Assembly (NCBI GenBank): GCA_027315005.1
Contig: DAHUZT010000029.1
Coordinates: 1-34,755, forward strand
DNA: 34,755 bases
DNA from: Acidimicrobiaceae bacterium
GTDB lineage: Bacteria > Actinomycetota > Acidimicrobiia > Acidimicrobiales > RAAP-2
Direction of reading: 5' to 3'
Both the position numbers and the translations under genes were made by a program. The first letter of the stretch is position 1. Each line of letters starts with the position of its first letter. Under the pieces are notes generated by a model, which saw only the letters and a program-made list of their open reading frames with translations, made no database searches and was not told the DNA's origin. Of this stretch, positions 24,355 through 31,319 are shown piece by piece.

Positions 24355-24717
24355 TCAGGCGGCCCGCCCGTCCCGACCCGGGTCCACCCGACCGTGCCCC
24401 GACCGTGCTCGCCCTGGACCGGAACGAGGGCCGTCGAGCCTGGCCCGAGCCGCCTCGACGCCCCGCCGACCGAGAGCACGGGTGGCGGCGTCGAGTTGGC
24501 GGCCCCCACCACGGAATGCACGGTGGTTGCGGTCATCGGGGACCATCGGCGACTCGTCGGCCGTGTGGCGCGTCGAGGCATGGTCGGCTGCCCGTGCCCG
24601 GGCACGCCCGCCCCGAGCTCCCAGCGGCGGGGGAGTGCGACGATGCGGCGGTTGCGTTGGTTCGAGGGGCAGCTCGAGCTGGACGGCGACGGCGCGCGGC
24701 GTGCTTCGGATCATCAT
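24355..24717 (-). CDS. Small uncharacterised actinobacterial-type protein
   Basis: Unrecognised 120-residue basic protein. It begins MMIRSTPRAVAVQLELPLEP, a beginning that looks like a real coding start, and later has RQLDAATRALGRRGVEAARARL, a plausible amphipathic helix. The middle is Pro/Arg/Ala-rich and likely disordered. CATGCT ends 6 nt before the ATG, matching the leaderless spacing except for its first base. It ends just before the YdjC-like gene on the same strand. The frame runs on far upstream as an antisense shadow of the luciferase-like gene, so only this portion is called. It could be spurious. Confidence 0.45.
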   Translation of the reverse strand: MMIRSTPRAVAVQLELPLEPTQPPHRRTPPPLGARGGRARARAADHASTRHTADESPMVPDDRNHRAFRGGGRQLDAATRALGRRGVEAARARLDGPRSGPGRARSGHGRVDPGRDGRAA

Positions 24718-24834
24718 GAATCCAGCATGGCAAGAGGGTGTCACACCTCCTGGTGGGAGCCGGCGGCCATCGGGTCCCGAGCAGGTCGGGAGTCTCCGGC
24801 ACCGTCCGACCTCGCAATGGTGTAGTACGGAGCC

Positions 24835-25827
24835 GTGTCCTCGACCGAAGCCGACCCGTCGTCCACGCCCCGATACGGGATCACCATCCCCTTCGACGGG
24901 GTGACCCTCGCCGAACACCGTTCGTGGTACTCGACGATCGCCCGACTCGGGTACACCGATCTCTGGTCGGCAGAGACCGACGGAACCGACGGGTTGACAC
25001 CGCTCGCGCTGGCGTCGGCCTGGGAGCCGTCGCTCAACCTCGGCGTGGCGATCATCCCTGCGTACACCCGGGGGCCTGCTCTGCTGGCCCAGAGTGTGGC
25101 CGCCATGGCCGAGGCCGCGCCCGGGCGCTTCACGCTCGGACTCGGTACCTCGTCCGACGTGATCGTGAGTCGATGGAACGGAGTCCCTTTCGAGGATCCC
25201 TACCGGCGGGTGCGGGACACCATCCGCTTCCTGCGTGCCGCGCTGGCCGGTGAGAAGGTGGACGAACAGTACGACACCTTCGCAGTGCGTGGATTCCGCC
25301 TGGCCCGACCCGTCGAGACCCCGCCGCCGCTGTTTCTGGCGGCGCTCCGCCCGGGAATGCTCCGGTTGGCCGGTCGTGAGGCCGACGGTGTGATCATCAA
25401 CTGGCTGTCCGCGGAGGACGTGGCCACCGTGGTGCCCGAGATAGGGGCCGACATCCCGGTGGCGGCGCGGATCTTCGTCTGCCCTTCGGAGGACGTAGAC
25501 ACCGTGCGGGCGGTGGCGAAGAGAATGATCGCCGCCTACTTGAACGTACCGGTGTACGCCAACTTCCACCGGTGGCTCGGGCGGGGCGCGGCGCTTGAGG
25601 CGATGTGGGCGGCGTGGTCCGCAGGCGACCGCAAGGCTGCCTTGGCCTCCATACCGGACGAGGTGGTGGATTCCCTGGTCGTCCACGGTTCCTTCGAGGC
25701 CTGCAGGCGCCACATCGGTCGCTACCTCGACCATGGGGTTCGAATCGCCACCGTGGCCGTGATACCACTCGGCATACCCTTGGCCGAAGCCGTGGAGGGC
25801 CTTGCCCCACCGTGGACCGGTCGATGA
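24835..25827 (+). CDS. LLM class flavin-dependent (F420-type) oxidoreductase
   Basis: This 330-residue luciferase-like protein has RYGITIPFDGVTLAEHRSW, RLGYTDLWSAETDGTDGLTPLALASAWEPSLNLGVAIIPAYTRGPALLAQSVAAMAEAAPGRFTLGLGTSSDVIV-type segments, and PPLFLAALRPGMLRLAGREADGVIINWL, which are characteristic of the F420-dependent group. The barrel appears complete. Actinobacterial members reduce diverse substrates and this one cannot be assigned. The GTG start lies 6 nt after TAGTAC, a weaker version of the -10 seen elsewhere. It is divergent from the small orphan gene and converges on purE. Confidence 0.88.
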   Translation: MSSTEADPSSTPRYGITIPFDGVTLAEHRSWYSTIARLGYTDLWSAETDGTDGLTPLALASAWEPSLNLGVAIIPAYTRGPALLAQSVAAMAEAAPGRFTLGLGTSSDVIVSRWNGVPFEDPYRRVRDTIRFLRAALAGEKVDEQYDTFAVRGFRLARPVETPPPLFLAALRPGMLRLAGREADGVIINWLSAEDVATVVPEIGADIPVAARIFVCPSEDVDTVRAVAKRMIAAYLNVPVYANFHRWLGRGAALEAMWAAWSAGDRKAALASIPDEVVDSLVVHGSFEACRRHIGRYLDHGVRIATVAVIPLGIPLAEAVEGLAPPWTGR

Positions 25828-25844
25828 CAGACGGGAGCTCCGGG

Positions 25845-26339
25845 TCAGCCGGTCTGGTAGCGGGCCACGATCTCGGCGTCCATGTCCCTGACCTGGTCAC
25901 CGAGATCGAGCACGAATCGGTCGAGCTCCGATGCCAGGCGAGGATCGGACAGCGCCAGGATCCGAACAGCCAGGAGTGCGGCATTTCGGGCGCCGTTCAC
26001 CGCCACAGTGGCCACCGGAATCCCTTTGGGCATCTGGACCATGGCGAGCAGCGAGTCCAGGCCACCGAGGTTGGCCAGGGCGATCGGCACGCCGATGACC
26101 GGTATGGGCGTGGCTGCAGCCACCACGCCGGCGAGGTGGGCTGCTCCCCCGGCAGCGGCGATGATGACCCTGATCCCGGCGTCGGCGGCGCCACGGGCGA
26201 AGGCGATGGTGTCGTCCGGGGTCCGGTGGGCGGACAGCACGCGTACGTGGACCGGGATCCCGAAGCCTCGAAGCGTCTGGACGGCATCGTCCATGATCGA
26301 GGCGTCGGACGAACTTCCCATGATGATGGCGATGGACAT
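25845..26339 (-). CDS. purE: N5-carboxyaminoimidazole ribonucleotide mutase PurE
   Basis: PurE (class I) moves the carboxyl group of N5-CAIR to give CAIR in purine synthesis. The 164-residue protein has the signature IIMGSSSDASIMDDA at the N-terminus, VLSAHRTPDDTIAFA (active-site His in SAHR), IIAAAGGAAHLAGVVAAATPIPVIGVPI and LDSLLAMVQMPKGIPVATVAVNGARNAALLA, all as in the family. purK, often adjacent, is not in the window. The ATG has no ribosome site but lies 6 nt after CAGAAT (26346-26351), a possible -10 for a leaderless transcript. Confidence 0.96.
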   Translation of the reverse strand: MSIAIIMGSSSDASIMDDAVQTLRGFGIPVHVRVLSAHRTPDDTIAFARGAADAGIRVIIAAAGGAAHLAGVVAAATPIPVIGVPIALANLGGLDSLLAMVQMPKGIPVATVAVNGARNAALLAVRILALSDPRLASELDRFVLDLGDQVRDMDAEIVARYQTG

Positions 26340-26386
26340 GTGGGCATTCTGCCCGAATCGTGCGCTTCGAGCACATCGGTAGGCAC

Positions 26387-26428
26387 GGGTCGGGCACGGT
26401 AGCGGCAGGGTCGGGCAGGGTTCCGGCG
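26387..26428. repeat. Imperfect 21-bp tandem repeat between purE and an LLM gene
   Basis: Two adjacent 21-bp units both begin GGGTCGGGCA and then diverge at a few positions. They lie in the divergent promoter region of purE and the luciferase-like gene, just upstream of the putative -10 TACGGT. They could be paired regulator sites or chance in GC-rich DNA. Confidence 0.4.
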
Positions 26429-26430
26429 GC

Positions 26431-26436
26431 TACGGT
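26431..26436 (+). promoter_or_regulatory. Putative -10 element TACGGT upstream of the LLM gene
   Basis: TACGGT ends 7 nt before an ATG that opens an 18-codon ORF, and lies 90 bases before the ribosome-site-led luciferase-like gene. Confidence 0.45.
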
Positions 26437-26443
26437 GAGCGGC

Positions 26444-26500
26444 ATGCCGGCTGCAGCTCCCGGCCGAAGGCACGATGACGATCGCCACGCGCGACGGTGA
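26444..26500 (+). CDS. Possible leaderless 18-residue upstream ORF
   Basis: ATG-initiated mini-ORF reading MPAAAPGRRHDDDRHARR, starting 7 nt after TACGGT and ending 26 bases before the next gene. It is rich in Arg, His and Asp. Support is the promoter-like spacing only. Confidence 0.3.
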   Translation: MPAAAPGRRHDDDRHARR

Positions 26501-26526
26501 TCGTACGGACTGAGTGAGGAGGACCG

Positions 26527-27432
26527 ATGCGGATCGGGGTGATGTTCGACACGGAGCAGCCGTTCGAAGCGGTGGTGGCTCAGGTGGCATCGTTACGCGA
26601 TGCTGGTTTCGAAACGGCGTGGTCTTCGCAGATCTTCGGCTACGACGCCCTGACCGCGATCGCCGCGCTGGGTAGGGAAGTCTCCGGCATCGGGTTCGGA
26701 ACGGCGGTGGTGCCGACATACCCTCGCCATCCGGTCATGCTGGCGGGACAGGCCCTCACCGTGCAGGAGGTCACCGGAGGCAGATTGACACTGGGAGTCG
26801 GTCTCAGCCACAAAATGGTCATCGAGCAGGTATTCGGTTGCTCGTTCGACCAGCCAGCCCGCCACATGCGCGAGTACCTCTCGGTGCTGATCCCGCTCCT
26901 CCAAGGTGAACAGGTGAGCTTCGCCGGAGAGACGGTGAGCGCCTCGACCTTTGGTCCCCTGCAGATCGAGGCGGCCGCCCCCCCGGTCCTGGTGGCCGCC
27001 CTCGGTTCGGTGATGCTCACCATCGCCGGACACCTGGCGGCGGGTACCGTGACCTGGATGACCGGGCCCTCGACGCTCGAGTCGCACATCATCCCCTCGA
27101 TCACCGCGGCCGCCGTTGACGCGGGGCGTCCGGCACCCCGGATCGGCGTCGGGCTCCCGGTCTGCGTGACCAACGATCCTGTCGCGGCCCGATCGCTCGC
27201 GGCCGAGGTCTTCTCCATCTACGGCCATCTACCGTCCTATCGAGCGATGCTCGATCGCGAGGGTGCCGGGGGCCCGGCTGACGTGGCCCTGGTGGGGACC
27301 ACGACCGAGGTCCAGAGTCAGGTCCGCAGGCTGGCCGAGCTGGGCGTCACCGATTTCCTCGCCGCGCCGTTCGGCCCCGGGGACCAGGTGGCTGCATCGC
27401 TCGCAGCCCTGGCCGAGATGATCGGCATCTGA
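26527..27432 (+). CDS. LLM class oxidoreductase, TIGR03564-like (F420-type)
   Basis: This 301-residue protein closely matches the TIGR03564 group of luciferase-like oxidoreductases. It begins MRIGVMFDTEQPFEAVVAQV and has FETAWSSQIFGYDALTAIAALGREV, GTAVVPTYPRHPVMLAGQALT, GRLTLGVGLSHKMVIEQVFG, PARHMREYLSVLIPLL, GTVTWMTGPSTL, GLPVCVTNDPVAARSLAAEVF and LPSYRAMLDREGAGGPADVAL. Members are assumed to use F420; the physiological substrate is unknown. The ATG is preceded by AGGAGG with 4-nt spacing, so unlike many neighbours it has a leader and a classical ribosome site. A short leaderless ORF lies upstream. Confidence 0.9.
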   Translation: MRIGVMFDTEQPFEAVVAQVASLRDAGFETAWSSQIFGYDALTAIAALGREVSGIGFGTAVVPTYPRHPVMLAGQALTVQEVTGGRLTLGVGLSHKMVIEQVFGCSFDQPARHMREYLSVLIPLLQGEQVSFAGETVSASTFGPLQIEAAAPPVLVAALGSVMLTIAGHLAAGTVTWMTGPSTLESHIIPSITAAAVDAGRPAPRIGVGLPVCVTNDPVAARSLAAEVFSIYGHLPSYRAMLDREGAGGPADVALVGTTTEVQSQVRRLAELGVTDFLAAPFGPGDQVAASLAALAEMIGI

Positions 27433-27499
27433 CCCTCACCTAGAGGGAGAGACAGCTGTTCAACGTTCTAGTAGAGCGTGATGGTGACGTCGGGAGGTC
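27433..27499. terminator. Two small inverted repeats between convergent genes
   Basis: CCCTC-ACCTA-GAGGG (27433-27447) and ACGTTC-TAGTA-GAGCGT (27463-27479) are inverted repeats in the 67-bp gap between two converging genes. Neither has a T-run, so a terminator role is possible but weak. Confidence 0.3.
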
Positions 27500-28114
27500 C
27501 TACCGGGTGATGCGGGTGTGCTTGAGTTCGTTGAGTTCGGGCCGACCGCCGATCAGCTCGAGTATGCGGTCGACCGTGGTGCGTGCGACGGCGGCGTCGC
27601 CAAAGGGGCGGGTCGTCAACCGGACGAACGCTGCATCGTCGCCGAGGATGAAGGTCGGCACCCCGAAGACACCGAGCTCGCCGGCGATCTCCTCGTGCTC
27701 ACGACGGATGACCTCTGCCGACGCCCCGCGGTCAACCTCGGCCAGTACGGCCAGCCGGTCGACACCGGCACGCTCGAGTGCTGCTCCGATGACCTGCGGA
27801 TCGCGCAGGTCGGCGCCCCCGTCGTGGCGGGCCTCGAAGAGGGTGCGGTGGGCTCGAAGGAAGTGCTCCGGGAACCGATCACGGACCACGACGCCCGCGG
27901 AGAGTGCCAAGAGCGCTTGCCGGTGAACTGGGTCCTCCCAGACGGGCGGATCTCCGTCGGCCACGTGGGCCTGGTCGAGGAAGAAGGGCACGAACCTGAC
28001 ATCCCAGGGAGCCCCGCCTTCCAGCCCGTCGAGGATGTGCTCGTGGACGTTGCGGGCGAAGGGACATCGATAGTCCCAGGTGACGGCGAAGGACACGGAA
28101 CGCTCACTGGCCAT
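27500..28114 (-). CDS. DsbA-family thioredoxin-fold protein
   Basis: This DsbA/HCCA-isomerase-type thioredoxin-fold protein of 204 residues has the first active-site region TWDYRCPFARNVHEHILDGL, an inserted helical domain (about 60-130), and the cis-proline region ELGVFGVPTFILGDDAAF. The catalytic motif is CPFA: only the first Cys remains, as in oxidoreductase-related isomerases and some thiol-dependent transferases. A classical disulfide oxidase would have CPxC. It lacks a signal peptide and is probably cytoplasmic. The ATG at 28114 fits the family; GTG 28150 is an alternative. No clear ribosome site or -10 was seen. Confidence 0.85.
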   Translation of the reverse strand: MASERSVSFAVTWDYRCPFARNVHEHILDGLEGGAPWDVRFVPFFLDQAHVADGDPPVWEDPVHRQALLALSAGVVVRDRFPEHFLRAHRTLFEARHDGGADLRDPQVIGAALERAGVDRLAVLAEVDRGASAEVIRREHEEIAGELGVFGVPTFILGDDAAFVRLTTRPFGDAAVARTTVDRILELIGGRPELNELKHTRITR

Positions 28115-28163
28115 GGTGAGGCAACCCCGTCGGAGGACCGACCATTCCACGACCGAGGCGCAG

Positions 28164-28727
28164 TCAGATGAGGCGGCGCCCGAAGTAGCCGAGTGCGGTA
28201 CCGATGACCGCTCCGCCGAGCACGTCCGAGGGGTGGTGGGCGCCGAGATGGATCCGGCTCAATCCGACCCAGACGGCGAGAGCGAACAGGGCGGCGTTGC
28301 TGCGGCTCCGCCCATGGCGACTCATCACCGCGGCCGAACAGAAGGCGGCCAGGGTGTGACCACTCGGGAAGCTGCTCGTCTTCGGGGCCCGGACCGGGAT
28401 GCCACCACTGGCGACGCCGAGCCCGGCCGGTTCGGGCCGCGAACGCCCGATGGCGGCCTTCAACGCGGCGTTGACCGTGCTCGACGCGACCCCTGCCACC
28501 GCGAGGGCCCGGAAGGCCTCGATCCGTTCGGGACCGGGTCGGCGCCCGCGCCAGGCGGCGATCAGCGCCCAGACGAGCCCGTGATCGCCCAGCCCGGTGA
28601 CGGCTTCGGCGACGATGTCGAGGCCGGCATTACCCCGCAGGGGTCCAACCCATCCCTCAACGACCCGGTCGAGGTAGCCGGCGAGGTCGAGGGCGTGATG
28701 ATGGACCGGGCCCATCCCGTGGCTCAC
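28164..28727 (-). CDS. PAP2-family phosphatase (membrane)
   Basis: This 187-residue protein carries the three phosphatidic-acid-phosphatase signature motifs: KAAIGRSRPEP (C1), PSGHT (C2) and SRIHLGAHHPSDVLGG (C3), with the His nucleophile and the proton-transfer His in order. Hydrophobic stretches around GLVWALIAAW and VAGVASSTVNAAL, and near ALFALAVWVGL and VLGGAVIGTALGYF, indicate a multi-pass membrane protein. The lipid substrate is unknown. The GTG start overlaps the stop of the upstream nuclease gene as GTGA. The frame continues upstream without family similarity, so the overlap start is preferred. Confidence 0.92.
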   Translation of the reverse strand: MSHGMGPVHHHALDLAGYLDRVVEGWVGPLRGNAGLDIVAEAVTGLGDHGLVWALIAAWRGRRPGPERIEAFRALAVAGVASSTVNAALKAAIGRSRPEPAGLGVASGGIPVRAPKTSSFPSGHTLAAFCSAAVMSRHGRSRSNAALFALAVWVGLSRIHLGAHHPSDVLGGAVIGTALGYFGRRLI

Positions 28728-29566
28728 CGGGGGCTCACCTCCTGGCCGCCGCGGAATCGCCCCGGCTCTCCGAGCTCGATGGCGGCCCGGTCGGGATCGC
28801 CACCGAAGGCGGGGCAGTAGGGCTGGAACCGGCAGTAGGAGCACAGCGGGGACCTACGGGGTCGGAAATCATCGGTGCGGCACGCTCGTTCGATGGCCGA
28901 CCAGACGGCTACGGTCTTCTGACGAAGTGCCCGAACGACCTGATCGGATGGAACCGCGGAGATCGTCACCGGCTCCTTCAGATGGAGCAGCCTCACCTCG
29001 ACGGGACGCTCGCCGAGCACCTCTTCGCACAGCAGGGCGTATGTGTGGACCCCGAGCATCTTGGCTTGCTCGAAGGACGGGTTGGGTGCGCGGCCGGTTT
29101 TGTAGTCGACCACTACCAGGTCCCCGTCCGAGTTCCGGTCGAGCCGGTCGATGATGCCCCGGAGGCGTACGGAGCCCACGGTCGCCTCGAGAAGGAGCTC
29201 TACTCCGACGACATCCACCGTGTCGGGGTCCTCGAGCACGAAGTAGTTTGCCACGAGCCGCCGCGAGTCACCTCGGAACTTTTCCGCCTGTTCCGGGGTG
29301 AGGCGAAGTGCGACGAACTCCGGGTCGGCCTGAAGGGACACCCATGCTCGCTCGAGCTCGTCCATCGCAGCGTCCGCGTTCCTGCTACCAGGACGATGGT
29401 TCCAGAGCAGACCCTCGAGAGCTCGGTGCACCAGGGTCCCCCGCACGGTCCAGATCGTCGGCTCCTCCGGGATCCGCTCAATCGATGTGAAGCGGAAGGC
29501 CAGTGCGCAATCACGGAACGCGGTGACCTTGGAGGGCGAGAGCGAGCGGGGCGGATCGAACGGCAT
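28724..29566 (-). CDS. RecB-family PD-(D/E)XK nuclease with Fe-S cysteines
   Basis: This 280-residue stand-alone RecB-like nuclease has RSLSPSKVTAFRDCALAF near the N-terminus, RGTLVHRALEGLL (His47), GIIDRLDR (Asp140) and VVVDYKTGRAP (Asp154, Lys156), then the QxxxY-type segment QAKMLGVHTYALL. Four cysteines, Cys20, Cys242, Cys245 and Cys251 (PLCSYCRFQPYC), are arranged like the 4Fe-4S site of AddB and Cas4. These proteins are probable DNA exonucleases. No helicase or CRISPR gene is nearby. The ATG lies 6 nt after TAGGCT, so the transcript is probably leaderless. Confidence 0.92.
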   Translation of the reverse strand: MPFDPPRSLSPSKVTAFRDCALAFRFTSIERIPEEPTIWTVRGTLVHRALEGLLWNHRPGSRNADAAMDELERAWVSLQADPEFVALRLTPEQAEKFRGDSRRLVANYFVLEDPDTVDVVGVELLLEATVGSVRLRGIIDRLDRNSDGDLVVVDYKTGRAPNPSFEQAKMLGVHTYALLCEEVLGERPVEVRLLHLKEPVTISAVPSDQVVRALRQKTVAVWSAIERACRTDDFRPRRSPLCSYCRFQPYCPAFGGDPDRAAIELGEPGRFRGGQEVSPR

Positions 29567-29572
29567 TGCCGA

Positions 29573-29578
29573 AGCCTA
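29573..29578 (-). promoter_or_regulatory. Putative -10 element TAGGCT for the RecB-like gene
   Basis: TAGGCT on the minus strand ends 6 nt before the ATG at 29566 and contains the TAG stop of the upstream hydrolase. The same element appears at 8153 with the same spacing. Confidence 0.55.
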
Positions 29579-30487
29579 CGGCGAAGGTGCATCACCCTCG
29601 TGGCCGAAGGCCTCGACGACCGACGCAGCTACGACCGCTGGGGCCTGCAACGGGCCGAAATGGCCGACATCACGGATGATCTCGACCGAGGATCGGCGGA
29701 GCCGGGCGGCGTCGGCCTCTAGGACCGACGGCCCGAACGAGTCGGTGAACTGACCGCACGCCAGCCTGACCGGGCAGGTGACCCGGGTCAAGTCGGTGAA
29801 GGCCGTGCTGGCCGTGGCTTGAGCGTAGACAGCCGCCTCGTCGTCGCGTCGGCAACGGAGCCGGACGGTCTGCCCATCGCCTCCTTCGTCGGCGGGAACT
29901 ATCTCGAAACCGGATTGGACGTACCACCAGAGGGCTTCGGGATCGAGGTCGGCGAAAGGGGGTTTCGATGCGAAGGACCAGAATGCCTCCTCCGCAGACG
30001 GGAACGACTCGCGCCGGCGATGTGCGCCGCGGGACAGGGGGTTGTCCTCCATCACCGACAGTCGGCTGCCTTCGGCCACGGGGAAGACCACCGGTTCGAA
30101 ACAGTAGAGCGAGTGGAATACGCCAGGACGTCTCGCCTCGGCCAGAAGGAGTGCGGCCCCTCCACAAGAGTGGCCGACGCCATAGGGTCGATCGAGCCCG
30201 GCGCTGTCCACGGCGGTGAGCACGTCGGTTCCGAAGCCGGACCAGTCGTAAGTTCCCCCAGGCGGCCGGCCGCTCCTGCCGTGACCGCGGAGGTCCACTC
30301 CCCAGCAGCGGAATGACGTGCTCAGCGACCGGACCAGGGGCACGAAGACCTCGGCACAGAAGCCGGTGGCGTGGACCAGCAGCAGGTCGGGACCGGTACC
30401 ACCCAGATCGTAGATGGCAAGGTCGACACCGTCATCGGTACCGCCCCGGGCAGGGCCGGGGGATCGTGACGGCGGGGGTGGCGGCAT
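29576..30487 (-). CDS. Alpha/beta-fold hydrolase
   Basis: This 303-residue alpha/beta hydrolase has AIYDLGGTGPDLLLVHATGFCAE with the oxyanion-hole VHATGF, VDLRGHGRSGRP, the nucleophile elbow VGHSCGG (Ser107 in GHSCG), and a cap domain (about 135-235, PLSRGAHRRRESFPSAEEAF). It ends with CGQFTDSFGP (likely Asp) and RDVGHFGPLQAP (catalytic His). All three catalytic positions are present. The substrate is unknown. ATG 30487 was chosen because TACCGT ends 7 nt before it and family similarity begins just after. The frame extends upstream without similarity. Confidence 0.9.
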   Translation of the reverse strand: MPPPPPSRSPGPARGGTDDGVDLAIYDLGGTGPDLLLVHATGFCAEVFVPLVRSLSTSFRCWGVDLRGHGRSGRPPGGTYDWSGFGTDVLTAVDSAGLDRPYGVGHSCGGAALLLAEARRPGVFHSLYCFEPVVFPVAEGSRLSVMEDNPLSRGAHRRRESFPSAEEAFWSFASKPPFADLDPEALWWYVQSGFEIVPADEGGDGQTVRLRCRRDDEAAVYAQATASTAFTDLTRVTCPVRLACGQFTDSFGPSVLEADAARLRRSSVEIIRDVGHFGPLQAPAVVAASVVEAFGHEGDAPSP

Positions 30488-30494
30488 CGCGGCG

Positions 30495-30500
30495 ACGGTA
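30495..30500 (-). promoter_or_regulatory. Putative -10 element TACCGT for the hydrolase gene
   Basis: TACCGT on the minus strand ends 7 nt before the ATG at 30487; no ribosome site lies between. Confidence 0.55.
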
Positions 30501-30557
30501 GCCCAGCTCAGCGCTCTGGGGCATCCACCTCGTGGCCCGGACTGAGCGACTAGACAA

Positions 30558-30571
30558 TTGCAGTGATGCAA
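30558..30571. promoter_or_regulatory. Operator-like palindrome TTGCA-N4-TGCAA
   Basis: A perfect 5-bp inverted repeat with a 4-bp spacer in the least GC-rich part of the gap, about 70 bases upstream of the hydrolase start and 160 bases upstream of the + gene. The form suits a dimeric helix-turn-helix regulator. No regulator gene is adjacent. Confidence 0.4.
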
Positions 30572-30732
30572 CGGTTCGCCGAGACGAGCTATTCCCCGTC
30601 GGGTTCGCCTTCCCTGGTGATCGGCTGCCGGAAGTGTGTCGGTGAGCAGAGGTCGGGCGACCCCCCACCGGGTGTTGTGACCCGTCCCACCCGGATCAAC
30701 CCAGCACGGGTGCCGGGATCGCGGAGCTGGAG

Positions 30733-31077
30733 GTGACGGCACCGAGTCGGCGGCGTGGTCGCCCGATCGGAGAGTCTGCGACCTCGGGGACCCTCGAGCG
30801 ACGCGAGTCGTGGAACGGACTACGGCCGGGTGATCCCGTGGTCGTCTCCGGACTGCGCCTTCGGGGTGCCACCTGGGAATTCCAGGCGCACACCGTGAAC
30901 CATCGGAACGGGACCGAGTCCGTCGAGGTCGTCGGCGGCCGGGATGGTGAACGCTCGGTCCGATCGTTCGAACCAGGCCGGATCTATGCCGTCCGTGGAG
31001 GACGCCGCGGATCGAACCCCGCTGTGGGCACCGGAGGGAGATCGCTGGCCGAGGAACCTCAGCTACCCCTGAGGTGA
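30733..31077 (+). CDS. Small uncharacterised protein
   Basis: Unrecognised 114-residue protein. The middle (about residues 30-90) looks like a compact beta-rich domain: GLRPGDPVVVSGLRLRG, ATWEFQAHTVNHRNG, ESVEVVGGRDGERSVRSFEPGRIYAV. This is the type of alternation seen in small KOW/SH3-like or nucleic-acid-binding folds, but that is only an impression. The N-terminus is basic (RRRGRPIGE) and the C-terminal 20 residues are probably disordered. GTG start with GGAG-type upstream sequence. It is followed by two tiny overlapping genes. Confidence 0.6.
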   Translation: MTAPSRRRGRPIGESATSGTLERRESWNGLRPGDPVVVSGLRLRGATWEFQAHTVNHRNGTESVEVVGGRDGERSVRSFEPGRIYAVRGGRRGSNPAVGTGGRSLAEEPQLPLR

Positions 31078-31132
31078 CGGCCCACGGATCGGATCAGGCC
31101 GTTCGACGACACGCGGACGCAGTCGGCCCAGG

Positions 31133-31138
31133 TAGGGT
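31133..31138 (+). promoter_or_regulatory. Putative -10 element TAGGGT for the tiny two-gene unit
   Basis: TAGGGT ends 7 nt before the ATG at 31146. No ribosome site is present; this supports a leaderless start for the 57-residue gene. Confidence 0.5.
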
Positions 31139-31145
31139 TCCGGCA

Positions 31146-31319
31146 ATGTCGACGGTGATCATCTCCGACCGTCCGGACGACGAAGTCGTCACCACCGGAG
31201 GGGAACTCGGCGCAGGTCCGCTCGGCATGTTGAAACCGGGAGGGACCGGAACGAAGGCGGAGCTCGTCCTCGTCCCGACCGGGCAGGTCCACCGAGATCG
31301 CAACGGGTCGCGGTCATGA
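31146..31319 (+). CDS. Tiny uncharacterised protein (57 residues)
   Basis: Unrecognised. The protein starts MSTVIISDRPDDEVVTTGGEL, then GAGPLGMLKPGGTGTKAELVLVPTG and a short polar tail. The V-I-I and A-E-L-V-L-V alternations suggest two beta strands around a Gly-rich turn. The ATG lies 7 nt after TAGGGT, and the stop overlaps the next ATG by four bases. Promoter spacing and the coupled overlap are the main evidence that it is real. Confidence 0.5.
   Translation: MSTVIISDRPDDEVVTTGGELGAGPLGMLKPGGTGTKAELVLVPTGQVHRDRNGSRS

Larger units (their letters stand above)
30488..30732. other. Divergent intergenic region with a palindrome
   Basis: This 245-bp gap between divergent genes contains TACCGT (30495-30500, -) and an AT-richer patch (30551-30571) with the inverted repeat TTGCA-GTGA-TGCAA. 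A ribosome-site-like GGAGCTGGAG precedes 30733. No coding signal was supported. Confidence 0.5.

Noticed and set aside
24718-25734. Long minus-strand open frame over the luciferase-like gene at 24835
   Set aside because: The + strand product matches a known family throughout; the antisense product is low-complexity. Only the distal part (24355-24717) was kept as a separate small gene.
28724-29566. RecB-like nuclease considered as Cas4
   Set aside because: The cysteine pattern is shared by many stand-alone nucleases, and no other CRISPR component is in the window.
31005-31030. GGATCGAACCCC, resembling a tRNA T-loop or a copy of the tRNA-Gly 3' end (possible att site)
   Set aside because: Only 11 bases match the tRNA-Gly gene, flanks do not match, no cloverleaf can be formed, and a match this short is expected by chance among all tRNA words.
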